DNA of 64,000 nt, taken from CAZMVY01 sp964617875. Lineage in GTDB: Bacteria; Planctomycetota; Phycisphaerae; UBA1845; PWPN01. Below the pieces are notes generated by a model. It worked only from the letters and a program-made list of their open reading frames with translations, was not told the DNA's origin and did no database searches. The position numbers were made by a program, and so were the translations under genes. Each line of letters opens with the position of its first letter. Within the stretch, counting starts at the first letter, position 1. Positions 28,729 to 37,953 of this stretch are shown here, one piece after another. Where the stretch lies: contig CAZUAI010000024.1 of NCBI GenBank assembly GCA_964617875.1, positions 1 to 64,000 of the forward strand. The letters run 5' to 3'.

Positions 28729-31700
28729 ATGATGGGAAAGTCGAGATACTGGCTGGCGGCTGCGGCGCTGCTGGTAGTGGCGTCGGCCGCATTTGGGGCG
28801 ACGCGGACGTTTGACTTTGAAGGCGGCGGTTACGGCACGCCCGACGACAACTGCGGCAATTCGCCGATACCGCCGATGTTCAACCGGCCGGGGTATTCCG
28901 GTTCCACAAGCAAGTACGTAATGCCGCCGTCGGTGTGCGCCGGCGGCAGCGACCTTGACACCACCGTCTTTGGATGCGATTCCGTCCTGACCGCGTTCTT
29001 CCCCTTGTACAGCGGGAACGGGAGCAACGAACTGCGGTTCAGTTGGGGCAAGGCCATCACGGGCGCCAACTGGGTAGATGCCTCCAAGTACATTGTCAAA
29101 ACGGGTGCGTTCGCCGACTACGTTTACGCGCCAGGCGACCGGATTCAGATGACCGCCGGCACCGGCGTCACGGTGTTCACGAATTTCGCTGCGACGGTGA
29201 CGGGCTCGCATCTCATTGTGGCGAAGATCGACAACAACACGATCCAGCTGGCGACGGACATCAACGGCGCGGGCGGCGATATCAGCGACAACTCGGTCGG
29301 CGGGACGTTCACAATGGCCGCGGACGACAACGCATGGCTGCGGGCGGTCACCGTCGGCACGGTGAAGTACCCGAACCCGACGGTCGACATTCGCGCTGGG
29401 AGCAAGATCTCGATGAAGGTCTCCGTGTATTGCCTGGATGCCTCCGGGGCGGAGAACACATCGGGGCAGGTCGAGTTTTCGCTGGTTCTTCAGGAAACCG
29501 GCGTCAATGCTCCGCTGGGCGAGTATGGCGGAAGCAGCGGGACGCTGGAGTTCGTCGGTGTGGACAGCATCGTGGATGAGACCAGTTTCACCCCGGTCGG
29601 GGGCGCCGCGGTCGCAGACAGCGGCAACTGGACGACCATCACGTGGGAGTTCGTCAGTTCCACGCAGGTCAACGTGACCGTGGGCACGAATCCGCCGGTC
29701 TCGAAGGGCGTGGCGAAGTTCACGGGCGACGGCAATCTGTCCGCCGCATACAACCGGGCCTCGCTCAACAGCCTGGCCATCCGCAAGGCTCCCGGCGACG
29801 ACACGACGAAGAAGCTCTTCATCAACATCGATGATATCGTCATCGACGCCCCAGGCACCACGGATCCGGTTCGGGTGAGTTCGCCGATTATCGCATCGAC
29901 CACGAATGTCACCGTGGACTACATTGATCCGGCGGCAACGGCGGTGAAGCTCTACAAGAACAGCGTGCTGGCGCTCACGGCTACGGCTCCGCCGGAGGAT
30001 CTCAGCGACGGGGCACACACGTTTAACGTCAGCGGCCTCTCGCTGCAGGTCGGCGATGTGCTCACGGCGACGCAGGTCGTCGGCGGGGTCGAGAGCAATC
30101 CGTCCGCACCGGTGAGCGTCCTGAGCAACGTGGTGTGGCAGGAGAACTTCGACTCTTACGCGAACCAAGCCGCGTTCGAAACAGTCTGGAAGAACGACAC
30201 GGGCGGGCAGGAGAAGCAGGCGATCCTCGAGAGCGACGAGTCGGCCACCTGCCCGAACGCGGCGAAGATGCCGCCGTTCCCGGGCGACCCCAACCCGTAT
30301 TCGATCTGGAAGTACGTCGATCTGATTGACGTCGCGGGAGGCGTGACCGGCGTGAACGGCTCGGACGCGACGCCCCTCTGGATCACGTGGTACTTCCGCC
30401 ATGGTGCCAGCCTCAACCAGCGAAACTGGATCAAGTTCTGGAGCTACACGACGGGCCGCCTGGCGACAGGATCGGTCACGCACCAGTATTCGATGGGCTG
30501 CTACAACGGCCTCAACCCGCTCGGGCAGTACCAGGCGCAGGATGCGTACGACGGCGGGCCGGGCTGGTTCGTCCTCACGGACCCGGCGGCCGCCAGGAAG
30601 AACAACCAGTGGGTCAAGATGCAGATCCAGCTCACCAGTTCGCAGACCAAATACTATGTGGACGATGTTCTGGTTGCCACGACGGCGCGCTTCGGGGCAG
30701 GCGACCCGATCACAACGGTGATCCTGGGCAGTGGCCTGACGAACGACGGCGTTCCGGCCTGGTTCGACAACATCTCGCTCTCCCTCGGCGCCACGGCGAC
30801 CGATCCGTTCGGCCCGCCGCTGCCGTCGCCGACGGTTGCGGGACCCCTGGTTCCGACGCCCAATCCCGCGACGGTGACAGTCAACAACATCGACGCCGCG
30901 GCGAGCCAAGTGAAGGTGTACTCCGACGGCACGTTGATCGGTTCCGCAACCGTAAGCAGCGAAACCACGAAGGTCGTGTCGGTATCGTCGCTGCCGAACA
31001 ACACATGGATCCGGGCGACGCAGGTGATCGGCGCGGCCGAGAGCTGCTGGTCATCGACCAAAGGCGTGCGTACATCCGTGCCCGCTCCCAGCGTGCAGTC
31101 GCCGCTGCGGCCGCAGTCGACGACGGTGACGGTCCTCAACATCGACGCCAATGCGACCGAAGTTCGCGTCTACGTCAATGGCGGATACGTCGCCAACGCA
31201 ACCGTGTCCGGCGAAACGTCGAAGGCGGTGGCGGTGCCGGCCCTTGCCGTCAACGCCGTGGTGACGGCGACGCAGGTCGTCAACACCTTTGAAAGCGCTC
31301 AGAGCGCCGGAGTAACGGCTGTGTATCCGGCCCCCACGGTTCAGGCACCGATCACGAACGGCGCCTGGCGGGTGACGGTGACCGACATCGATCCGGCGGC
31401 GACCAAGGTCCGCGTGTACGTGAACAACGTCCAGGCGGGCGAGGCGACCGTTTCGGGCGAGTCCACAAAGGTCGTGACGCCGCTGACGCCGGCAACGCTG
31501 ACGGGCGGTCAGGTCGTGGAGGCCACGCAGTTCTTCGGGACGGACCAGTCTCCGAGGAGCCTGCCGGTCACCGTGCTCGGCCAGACGATCGTGGCGAATT
31601 GGATCCAAACGAGTTCGCTGCCGATCGGTCTGACAGACCACTGCGTCGTGCACTACAACGGCTACATTTATGTCCTCGGCGGCCGATCGAACGCAACCGT

Positions 31701-33294
31701 CAATGACCGGTACGCGACGAAGCCGTGTTACTACGCAAGGGTGAACAGCAATGGCAGCATCGGGGCGTGGGTCACCACGACGCCGCTGCCGGCGGCCCGC
31801 GCCGTGGGCGGTGCAGCCGCGTACAACGGGCGGATCTACTACTGGGGCGGTTGGGGCCCCGAGGGTTCCTACACGACCCGCAACACGTGCTGGTACGCCC
31901 CGATCAACGGGGACGGCAGCATTGGCACGTGGGTAACATCGACGGTGACCATCCCGGACAGCGATGAGAGCCCGGCAAACCCGCAGATGGACGCGTTCGG
32001 CCGCGGCATTCTCAACTTCGGAGACACGCTCTACATCGTCAACGGCGAGAGCAACTCCGGCAACAAGCAGGATGAGGTGTACTACAGCAGGATACAGGCC
32101 AACGGTGACTACGGCCCCTGGATCGAAACCACCAACACGCCGCCGGGAACGCCGCAAGCCGGTTCGTGGTTCCACGGCGTGGCGGTCTTCCAGGGCACGA
32201 CGGCGAACTACATTTATCGCGTCGGCGCCAACTTCTCCGGCACGTACGAGAAGGAGTCGCGGAAGGCCGTAATCGCCGCGGACGGCAGCATCGACCCCAC
32301 AAACGCATGGGCGAAGGAGCCGGCCGATCTGCCGGACGGCCGCTATGAGTTCGGCTGCGCGGTGGCGAACGGCTATGTTTTCGCCGTCGCCGGTCTCTCG
32401 GGCAGCACGCCCCAGAACACGGTCTACTTCAGCAGGATCGATCCCGCCACGGGGTCGCTGGCTCCGTGGATCGGCGGCCCGCCATACCCGGTCGCGGTCG
32501 GGCGGAACGCAGCCGTCGGCTACCAGGCCGGCGGGAAGTGGTACGTGTTGGGCGTGAGCGGCGGCGCGTATGCGTCCTCCGGAACGCGCGACGCGCGTTG
32601 CTGGTATACGCTTGTCGACGATGACGCGGACGGCGACCAGTTCGGCGACACGACGGACAACTGCCCGCTCGTGTCCAACCCCGATCAGGCCGATGCCGAC
32701 GCGGACGGCGTCGGCGACCTCTGCGACGCCTGCCCGGGCACGCCGCCTGGCGAGCCGGTGGATTCCACGGGCTGTCCGTGTCGTGCGTTGATTTCCTCCG
32801 TGACGCCGAACAAGGCCGGAAGCGGCCGCGTGATCACCGGTGTGGCCATCGTCGGCGACCGCTTCGTCGCGGGCAGCACGAGCGTCAAGCTCACGATGAC
32901 CGGCCAGCCCGACATCGTGGCGACGAACGTCGCCGTGACCGATGCGTCCCACCTCACGTGCGACTTCGACCTGACCGGCGCCGCAACCGGCAAGCGGAAC
33001 GTGGTCATCACCACGACCTGCTCCGGCCCGGGCACCGCGATCGAGGGGTTCGACGTCACCCCACCCTGCGGCACGCCTCCGGCGGATGCGGACGTGGACG
33101 GTGATGTCGATCTGGCCGACTTCTCGGTCTTTACCGCGTGCTTCAACGGCCCGAACCGGCCGTGGCCGGGGCCGCCGGTTGACCAGCAGAAGTGCTCCTG
33201 CCTCGACGCAGACGGCGACAACGACGTCGATCTGGGCGACTTCAGCGCGTTCTCGGCCTGCTTCAACGGGCCGAACCGGGCGCCGGGTTGCTGA
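28729..33294 (+). CDS. Large secreted multidomain protein with Kelch-like repeats, TSP3 and dockerin-like C-terminus
   Basis: A 1521-residue exported protein with a signal peptide (1-23, AAALLVVASAAFG). Residues about 25-380 look like beta-sandwich sequence. Four ~85-residue modules with the pattern VxVYxNGxxxGxATVSGExTK occur at about 385-470 and 705-955; a ~215-residue insertion starting WQENFDSY separates the first from the other three. Residues 957-1290 contain Kelch-like beta-propeller repeats (HYNGYIYVLGGRS, AYNGRIYYWGG). A thrombospondin type 3-like calcium segment starts near 1294 (DDDADGDQFGDTTDNCP). The C-terminus has two Asp-rich repeats (DVDGDVDLADF and DGDNDVDLGDF), each followed by CFNGPN. 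GAAGGGAG precedes the ATG. Function is probably extracellular binding. Confidence 0.82.
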   Translation: MMGKSRYWLAAAALLVVASAAFGATRTFDFEGGGYGTPDDNCGNSPIPPMFNRPGYSGSTSKYVMPPSVCAGGSDLDTTVFGCDSVLTAFFPLYSGNGSNELRFSWGKAITGANWVDASKYIVKTGAFADYVYAPGDRIQMTAGTGVTVFTNFAATVTGSHLIVAKIDNNTIQLATDINGAGGDISDNSVGGTFTMAADDNAWLRAVTVGTVKYPNPTVDIRAGSKISMKVSVYCLDASGAENTSGQVEFSLVLQETGVNAPLGEYGGSSGTLEFVGVDSIVDETSFTPVGGAAVADSGNWTTITWEFVSSTQVNVTVGTNPPVSKGVAKFTGDGNLSAAYNRASLNSLAIRKAPGDDTTKKLFINIDDIVIDAPGTTDPVRVSSPIIASTTNVTVDYIDPAATAVKLYKNSVLALTATAPPEDLSDGAHTFNVSGLSLQVGDVLTATQVVGGVESNPSAPVSVLSNVVWQENFDSYANQAAFETVWKNDTGGQEKQAILESDESATCPNAAKMPPFPGDPNPYSIWKYVDLIDVAGGVTGVNGSDATPLWITWYFRHGASLNQRNWIKFWSYTTGRLATGSVTHQYSMGCYNGLNPLGQYQAQDAYDGGPGWFVLTDPAAARKNNQWVKMQIQLTSSQTKYYVDDVLVATTARFGAGDPITTVILGSGLTNDGVPAWFDNISLSLGATATDPFGPPLPSPTVAGPLVPTPNPATVTVNNIDAAASQVKVYSDGTLIGSATVSSETTKVVSVSSLPNNTWIRATQVIGAAESCWSSTKGVRTSVPAPSVQSPLRPQSTTVTVLNIDANATEVRVYVNGGYVANATVSGETSKAVAVPALAVNAVVTATQVVNTFESAQSAGVTAVYPAPTVQAPITNGAWRVTVTDIDPAATKVRVYVNNVQAGEATVSGESTKVVTPLTPATLTGGQVVEATQFFGTDQSPRSLPVTVLGQTIVANWIQTSSLPIGLTDHCVVHYNGYIYVLGGRSNATVNDRYATKPCYYARVNSNGSIGAWVTTTPLPAARAVGGAAAYNGRIYYWGGWGPEGSYTTRNTCWYAPINGDGSIGTWVTSTVTIPDSDESPANPQMDAFGRGILNFGDTLYIVNGESNSGNKQDEVYYSRIQANGDYGPWIETTNTPPGTPQAGSWFHGVAVFQGTTANYIYRVGANFSGTYEKESRKAVIAADGSIDPTNAWAKEPADLPDGRYEFGCAVANGYVFAVAGLSGSTPQNTVYFSRIDPATGSLAPWIGGPPYPVAVGRNAAVGYQAGGKWYVLGVSGGAYASSGTRDARCWYTLVDDDADGDQFGDTTDNCPLVSNPDQADADADGVGDLCDACPGTPPGEPVDSTGCPCRALISSVTPNKAGSGRVITGVAIVGDRFVAGSTSVKLTMTGQPDIVATNVAVTDASHLTCDFDLTGAATGKRNVVITTTCSGPGTAIEGFDVTPPCGTPPADADVDGDVDLADFSVFTACFNGPNRPWPGPPVDQQKCSCLDADGDNDVDLGDFSAFSACFNGPNRAPGC

Positions 33295-33346
33295 CGAAAG
33301 AGAGCGTCCGGGGCCGGATGGGGCCCCGGTCCGTAATGTGATGCAA

Positions 33347-33391
33347 AGGCCGCGCGGTTCGCCGTCAAGGCGGGCCGCGCGGCCTCCTTTT
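33347..33391 (+). terminator. Intrinsic terminator after the 1521-residue protein gene
   Basis: GGCCGCGCGG (33348-33357) pairs perfectly with CCGCGCGGCC (33375-33384), followed by TCCTTTT. A second hairpin, CCGGGGCC/GGCCCCGG at 33308-33329, lies just before it. Confidence 0.65.
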
Positions 33392-33736
33392 GCGCCGGCC
33401 CTGTTGCGGATCGGCATGCCGGTTCGCGGAATGCGGTGCGCGCACCCCGCCGCCGACGTCGGTCCCCGCGTCCGAAGACCTGCTTTGCTTCGAGGGCCCC
33501 CGGTGGTTGACCACGTCGAATCGGGGCGAAGAGAGATGCACCGATTTCGCTACGAAGGCGGTGGCGTCACGCACACCATCCTGTCGTCGGATGTGCATGG
33601 GGCGGCGTGTGAAGTGGCCGCATCACAGCGGATCGGCCCTGCTCCGCCCGGCAGTGACCGCAAACGCCGGCGCACACAATCGCCGCGCGGTCTTGCCCCC
33701 CCCTGCCTGCTTCTGGAACCTGCCCGGTCGGGTGCG
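33392..33736. other. Gap without a recognisable gene
   Basis: Between the terminator and the 3' end of the convergent rho gene. Open frames here are antisense-type, Arg/Pro-rich and without motifs. Confidence 0.5.
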
Positions 33737-34858
33737 TCACTTGGGTTGTGCGGCCAGGAACGCTTCGTTGCTCGGATACTTTTCGAGCGCCTCGGTGAGC
33801 GTGATCATCTCGCGGTCGATCGCCATGCCGTTGAGCATCCGACGGATGCGGATCGACTGCTTCAGGGCTTCCGGCGTCAGCAGCAGTTCCTCCTTCCGCG
33901 TGCCGGACTGGTGGAGGTCCATGGCAGGCCAGATGCGCTTGTTCGCCAACTCGCGGCAGAGCATGATCTCCATGTTCCCCGTACCCTTGAACTCATTGAA
34001 GATCAGCTCGTCCATGCGGCTGCCGGTGTCGATCAGGGCCGTCGCCAGGATCGTCAGGGCACCGCCGTTCTCGATCTTGCGGGCCGCCCCGAACATCGCC
34101 TTCGGCTCCTGCATCGCGCGGATGTCGAGCCCCCCGCTCATCGTCCGGCCGCTCGATCCTACCCAGGCGTTGAAGGCACGACCCAGGCGCGTCAGCGAAT
34201 CGAGCAGGATCAGGATGTCCTGGCCGCACTCGACCATCCGCTTGGCCTTCTCGATCATCAGCCGGGCGATCCGGACGTGGCTGGTGGTATCGCGGTCGTT
34301 GCACGAGGCCACGACCTCGCCGTGGACACGGCGACGCATGTCGGTCACCTCTTCCGGGCGTTCGTCGATCAACAGGACCATCATGTAGGTGTCGGGGTGG
34401 TTGGCGGCGATGCCCGCGGCCATCTGCTGCAACAGCACGGTCTTGCCGGTTCGCGGCGGGGCGGCGATCAGGCCGCGCTGCCCCTTGCCGATGGGCGTCA
34501 TCAGGTCAACCACCCGCATCGTCGTCGGCCCGCCGGGGGTCTCGAAGCGGATCCGTTCATGCGGATCGACGGCGGTGAGATCCTCAAAGCGGGTCCGCTC
34601 GCCGTAGTCGCCTGGGTCAAGGCCGTTGACCAGCCGCACGTCCGTGACGGCGGGCGGGCCATTCTTGCGGCCCGGACGGGCAATGGCGGTCAGTTCCTCG
34701 CCTCCACGGAGGTAGAACCTGCTGATGACGTCGCGGCTGACCGTGGCGTCCGTCGGCCGAACGAGGTAGTTACGTTCCTTCTGTCGCAGGAACCCTTCGC
34801 CCCGCTCAGTGATTTCCAGCGTGCCTGTTACTTCGACTGTCGTTGCGGTGTCGGGCAT
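33737..34858 (-). CDS. rho: Transcription termination factor Rho, short form
   Basis: Rho is the hexameric RNA-dependent helicase that ends transcription. The 373-residue protein has the cold-shock-like RNA domain (about 1-77, GEGFLRQKERNYLVRPTDATVS), the Walker A motif APPRTGKT (133-140), Walker B ILILLDSLTR, and the R-loop/secondary RNA-binding block IATALIDTGSRMDELIF-type sequence with EFKGTGNMEI. It lacks the N-terminal helical Rho_N (SAP-like) subdomain of about 47 residues, so it is shorter than the usual 410-430 residues. GGAAGAG sits just before the ATG. The cold-shock start is direct, so the shortening is not caused by a wrong start unless an unusual codon lies upstream. Confidence 0.95.
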   Translation of the reverse strand: MPDTATTVEVTGTLEITERGEGFLRQKERNYLVRPTDATVSRDVISRFYLRGGEELTAIARPGRKNGPPAVTDVRLVNGLDPGDYGERTRFEDLTAVDPHERIRFETPGGPTTMRVVDLMTPIGKGQRGLIAAPPRTGKTVLLQQMAAGIAANHPDTYMMVLLIDERPEEVTDMRRRVHGEVVASCNDRDTTSHVRIARLMIEKAKRMVECGQDILILLDSLTRLGRAFNAWVGSSGRTMSGGLDIRAMQEPKAMFGAARKIENGGALTILATALIDTGSRMDELIFNEFKGTGNMEIMLCRELANKRIWPAMDLHQSGTRKEELLLTPEALKQSIRIRRMLNGMAIDREMITLTEALEKYPSNEAFLAAQPK

Positions 34859-34985
34859 AGCTCTTCCAATTCTGAACGCCGCCTGATTCCGGCTGGGTCA
34901 ACACTCCGGTTACATGGCGACGGCCCCGGCATTCCCCACGCGATTCGGAAGCGGATGAACTCGGACGAAACTACTGAGTAGCCGC

Positions 34986-35014
34986 AGTATAGCCGAGACC
35001 CGGTGTGCGAGCAA
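34986..35014 (-). promoter_or_regulatory. Sigma-70-like promoter for rho
   Basis: On the minus strand: TTGCTC (35014-35009), 17-bp spacer, TATACT (34991-34986). The leader would be about 120 nt, a common feature of autoregulated rho genes. The rest of 34859-35281 contains only repeat copy A. Confidence 0.55.
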
Positions 35015-35027
35015 CCCCTGCCAGATG

Positions 35028-35172
35028 CATGGCCGTATGTGCGAACGGGGCCAGAAACCCTTGCCGAACAGGCAGGACACCGTGCTCACCGGAGGTGGAA
35101 GCCCCGACGCGCTTCGCCCAGGCCAAATCAGTTCCTGCCCCCCTCCATGCGTGCAGGAACGGTCATGCACCC
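35028..35172 (+). repeat. 145-bp dispersed repeat, copy A
   Basis: CATGGCCGTATGTGCGAACG starts the element. Its first 65 bp match the reverse complement of 37721-37865 with about five substitutions and one indel; the middle is diverged, and the end (TGCGTGCAGGAACGG) matches again. The two copies face each other around the sigma factor and lipoprotein genes. Confidence 0.8.
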
Positions 35173-35281
35173 ACCCCTGCCCTGCGTGACGCGAAATCCA
35201 ACAACCCGGCGAACCCCGGAGCCCCCAAAAATGCCCCTTCGGAGCCGCCCCGCCCCGCGAATCACCTGCCAACCGGAACGG

Positions 35282-36100
35282 TCAGTTCAGGATCGGGTCC
35301 AGGTCCAGGGCCTCGCGGAGCTTGCTCAGCGCGGAATTCTGAATCTGGCGGACACGTTCCTTGCTCAATTTCATCTTCCGACCAATGTCGGACAGGGTCC
35401 GCTTCGGGGCGCCAACCGCCAGAGGGAATCGCTGAGCCAGCACATCCTTCTCAATCGGGGTCAGATCCACCGCGTTTTCCGCGATGATCTTGGACAGCCG
35501 CTCGGCATAAAGAACGGATTCTTCCGATCGCCGGGTCTCCTGCCAGTCGCTCCTTTCCAGATCGGCCTCGAAATTGACCGGTTCCCGTTGGCGACGCTTC
35601 GATTCCCGCAGGCCACAACGGTAAAAGGCACGCAGGATCGCATTGCACGCATAGGTGCTGAACCGGAACCCGCGCCAGGGATTGAACGTGTCGATCGCAC
35701 GGGTAAGGGCCATCATCCCCTCGCTGAGCAGTTCGTCCCCGTCCACATTCACAATCCGGCTGCGCTTGTACAGGTCGTACACCAACCCGAGGTTGTCGGC
35801 GGCGACCTCATCCCGTATCTGCTGGTGGAGGGCTGCGAACCGCTTGTAGTCGGTTCGCGCGGCGGCCTGCTGCCCGTACCGGCGGAGCAATGCCTTGATG
35901 CGGTGCGCACAGAAGTGCATCCGTTTGAAGCGACGGAGTTCGGGCGTGTCCGTGGTTTTGTCGGCGCTTTCGGCGATCGGCTGGTTTTCGCTGAAGAGTC
36001 GGTCATAGGCCGAACGGCCGCGCAATTCATCATGATCAACGAACTTCGGGGCCTTATGACTGGCCTTGCGACGTACGAGTCTTACACGGGCGGAATGCAT
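35282..36100 (-). CDS. RNA polymerase sigma-70 family factor
   Basis: A 272-residue sigma factor. Region 2 is clear (NLGLVYDLYKRSR, then DELLSEGMMALTRAIDTFNPWRGFRFSTYACNAI), followed by a linker and region 4 with LTPIEKDVLAQRFPL, RTLSDIGRKMKLSKERVRQIQ as the -35 recognition helix-turn-helix. There is no region 1.1 and region 3 is short. It resembles primary-like group 3 or 4 factors rather than an ECF sigma. The ATG at 36100 is preferred because AAGGAG lies seven bases before it; an ATG at 36142 would add 14 residues. It has its own promoter. It could be an alternative sigma for a stress or development regulon. Confidence 0.88.
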   Translation of the reverse strand: MHSARVRLVRRKASHKAPKFVDHDELRGRSAYDRLFSENQPIAESADKTTDTPELRRFKRMHFCAHRIKALLRRYGQQAAARTDYKRFAALHQQIRDEVAADNLGLVYDLYKRSRIVNVDGDELLSEGMMALTRAIDTFNPWRGFRFSTYACNAILRAFYRCGLRESKRRQREPVNFEADLERSDWQETRRSEESVLYAERLSKIIAENAVDLTPIEKDVLAQRFPLAVGAPKRTLSDIGRKMKLSKERVRQIQNSALSKLREALDLDPILN

Positions 36101-36174
36101 GGGTCGGCTCCTTGTCTCTGGAAAACCATTGCCCACAGGCATCCCAGGGCAATTAGCACTGTTCCAGTACTATA

Positions 36175-36203
36175 TATATACCCCAAGAATCCAGCTCGTG
36201 CAA
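36175..36203 (-). promoter_or_regulatory. Sigma-70-like promoter for the sigma factor gene
   Basis: On the minus strand: TTGCAC (36203-36198), 17-bp spacer, TATATA (36180-36175) inside a TATATATATA run. Leader of about 70 nt to the ATG at 36100. The divergent lipoprotein gene starts at 36424; no further feature is seen in 36204-36423. Confidence 0.6.
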
Positions 36204-36423
36204 GCGAAATCCGGGACGATTCGCAGTTTTTTTGCCGAAATCCACCAACCCACCCGCTCTCCGGCCGAGCCGATCTCCGTATCTTCCGTACTAACAGTAT
36301 TTTATGGACCGTTGCCCCTTCCTCCGCATTTGCCCTCCATTCCGGAATCTCGCCGTCGCAATGGACAAGCCCGCCAGTTCACGCCAATGATGCCGATAGG
36401 ATACGGGACGCAGGAGAACCTCC

Positions 36424-37680
36424 ATGAGAATGTGGATCTACGGTATCTCGTTCGGCTGGCTCGTCGGCCAGGGCTGCTTCCCGCCGGTCCCGCAACCGCC
36501 CGTGGCCAACGCGGGTGCAGACCAAACAGTGGCCGTCAATGTGCAGGTCACGCTCGACGGATCGGCCAGCTACGATCCCGGTGGAAGTTCGCTCACGTAT
36601 TCGTGGAAGCAGACGGCCGGCACAAACGTCACGCTGTCCGGCGCCACGACCGCCAGGCCCACGTTCAAGTCCCCGACCGGCAACGCCGACCTCGAGTTCG
36701 AACTGACGGTCACGAACCGCAGCTCGTTGACCGCAACAGACCGGGTCGCTGTACTCGTTCAGAAGCCCATCGGGCGAATTCCGCAGCTCTTTGTGGCCAA
36801 CAAGGCGGGCAACAGCGTTACGACCTATCAGTATCCGTCGACGCTGAGCGGCAACGTCGCGCCGACGACGCGCATCGCGGGGTCGTCAACGCACCTGGTG
36901 AACCCGACGGCCGCCATTGCGAGCCCGACGGGCCTGCTCTTTGTGAGCAACTACACCACGCCGTCGCTGACCGTGTACGACAACGCGGTCAGCGTCGGGG
37001 GCAACCGCCCGCCGGTACGGATGGTCGTGGGCAATGCGACGCTGCTGGAGACGCCGACGGCGATGGCCTTCAACGCGGCAAGCGACCTCCTGCTGGTCTC
37101 CGAGACCGGGTTCATCAACCGAATCGTGACGTACGCGGGCGTATCGACGTCGCTCTTCAACGGCAACGTCCCGCCGGCACGAACCATCACGAGCGGCAAT
37201 CTGGTCGGGCCGATGGGGATCTTTCTGACGGACGCCGACGACCTGTACGTTGCCAACAGCGCGATCGGAAACGTGGTCGTGTTTGCGAAGGCCAGCACGC
37301 TGAATGGGTTCTACAGCGCAACCCGGACGCTGACGAGCGGGACGTTCGGGGCGGTATACGACGTGTTTGTGGACGCAGCGGACCGGCTGTTCGTGCTCAA
37401 TTCGGCGCTGGGAGCCAACCGCGTGAGCATCATCAGCAAGGCATCGACCCGCAACGGGTACGTGACGGCCGATGCGGTGCTGGCCGTGCAGGGCGCGCAA
37501 AGCCTGACGGCAATCGCCGTGGACAGCGGAGGCACGGGCTATATCGCGGACCAGGTCGCCAACGCGATCTTCGTGTACGAAAACATCGCCTCACGAAACG
37601 GAACGTATCCGCCCGATCGAACGATCCGCGGGGCGAATACGCAGCTTCAGGGACCGGCACACCTCTTTGTGTTCGAGTAG
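36424..37680 (+). CDS. Lipoprotein with PKD/REJ-like domain and NHL-type beta-propeller
   Basis: The 418-residue protein starts with a short signal and lipobox (LVGQGC, Cys18). Residues about 25-115 are a PKD/REJ-like Ig domain (ANAGADQTVAVNVQVTLDGSAS, then SLTYSWKQTAG). From about 118 onward, repeated segments of ~50 residues (LFVANKAGNSVTTYQ, LFVSNYTTPSLTVYD, LYVANSAIGNVVVFAK, LFVLNSALGANRVSI, YIADQVANAIFVYE) form an NHL/SMP-30-like beta-propeller. It is probably attached to a membrane and binds or scavenges extracellular ligands. AGGAG precedes the ATG by about seven bases. It lies with the sigma gene between two inverted 145-bp repeats. Confidence 0.82.
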   Translation: MRMWIYGISFGWLVGQGCFPPVPQPPVANAGADQTVAVNVQVTLDGSASYDPGGSSLTYSWKQTAGTNVTLSGATTARPTFKSPTGNADLEFELTVTNRSSLTATDRVAVLVQKPIGRIPQLFVANKAGNSVTTYQYPSTLSGNVAPTTRIAGSSTHLVNPTAAIASPTGLLFVSNYTTPSLTVYDNAVSVGGNRPPVRMVVGNATLLETPTAMAFNAASDLLLVSETGFINRIVTYAGVSTSLFNGNVPPARTITSGNLVGPMGIFLTDADDLYVANSAIGNVVVFAKASTLNGFYSATRTLTSGTFGAVYDVFVDAADRLFVLNSALGANRVSIISKASTRNGYVTADAVLAVQGAQSLTAIAVDSGGTGYIADQVANAIFVYENIASRNGTYPPDRTIRGANTQLQGPAHLFVFE

Positions 37681-37720
37681 CACGGCCCCTTCGATCCCGT
37701 TCCGCGTGTCTCACGAACCG

Positions 37721-37865
37721 GTGCGTGGCCGTTCCTGCACGCAGGGAGGAGGTCAGCAAACTTTCTCGCCTTGGGGCCATATGCGTCAGGGCGTCCGCTC
37801 CCCGTGAACACGGTGTTCTGCCTGTCCGGCAAGGGTTCCTGACCCCGTTCGCACATACGGCCATG
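37721..37865 (-). repeat. 145-bp dispersed repeat, copy B (inverted)
   Basis: Reverse complement of copy A at 35028-35172 (about 90% over the 65 bp at the CATGGCCGTATG end). It stands in the 273-bp gap before the corrinoid operon and 22 bp before that operon's promoter. Confidence 0.8.
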
Positions 37866-37886
37866 CCCCCCTCACAAACCGGCGGC

Positions 37887-37915
37887 TTGCCGCGCGGGCA
37901 ATCGGGCTGTAGGAT
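37887..37915 (+). promoter_or_regulatory. Sigma-70-like promoter for the corrinoid operon
   Basis: TTGCCG (37887-37892), 17-bp spacer, TAGGAT (37910-37915). The ribosome site GGGAGG (37939-37944) and the ATG at 37954 follow. Confidence 0.5.
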
Positions 37916-37953
37916 TGGACTCTCGATCCTTGTTGCACGGGAGGTTCGGCGTA

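Noticed and set aside
37721..37865. Possible cobalamin riboswitch upstream of the corrinoid operon
   Set aside because: The segment is a copy of the repeat at 35028-35172, no B12-box was seen, and it lies upstream of the predicted promoter, so it would not be transcribed into the leader.
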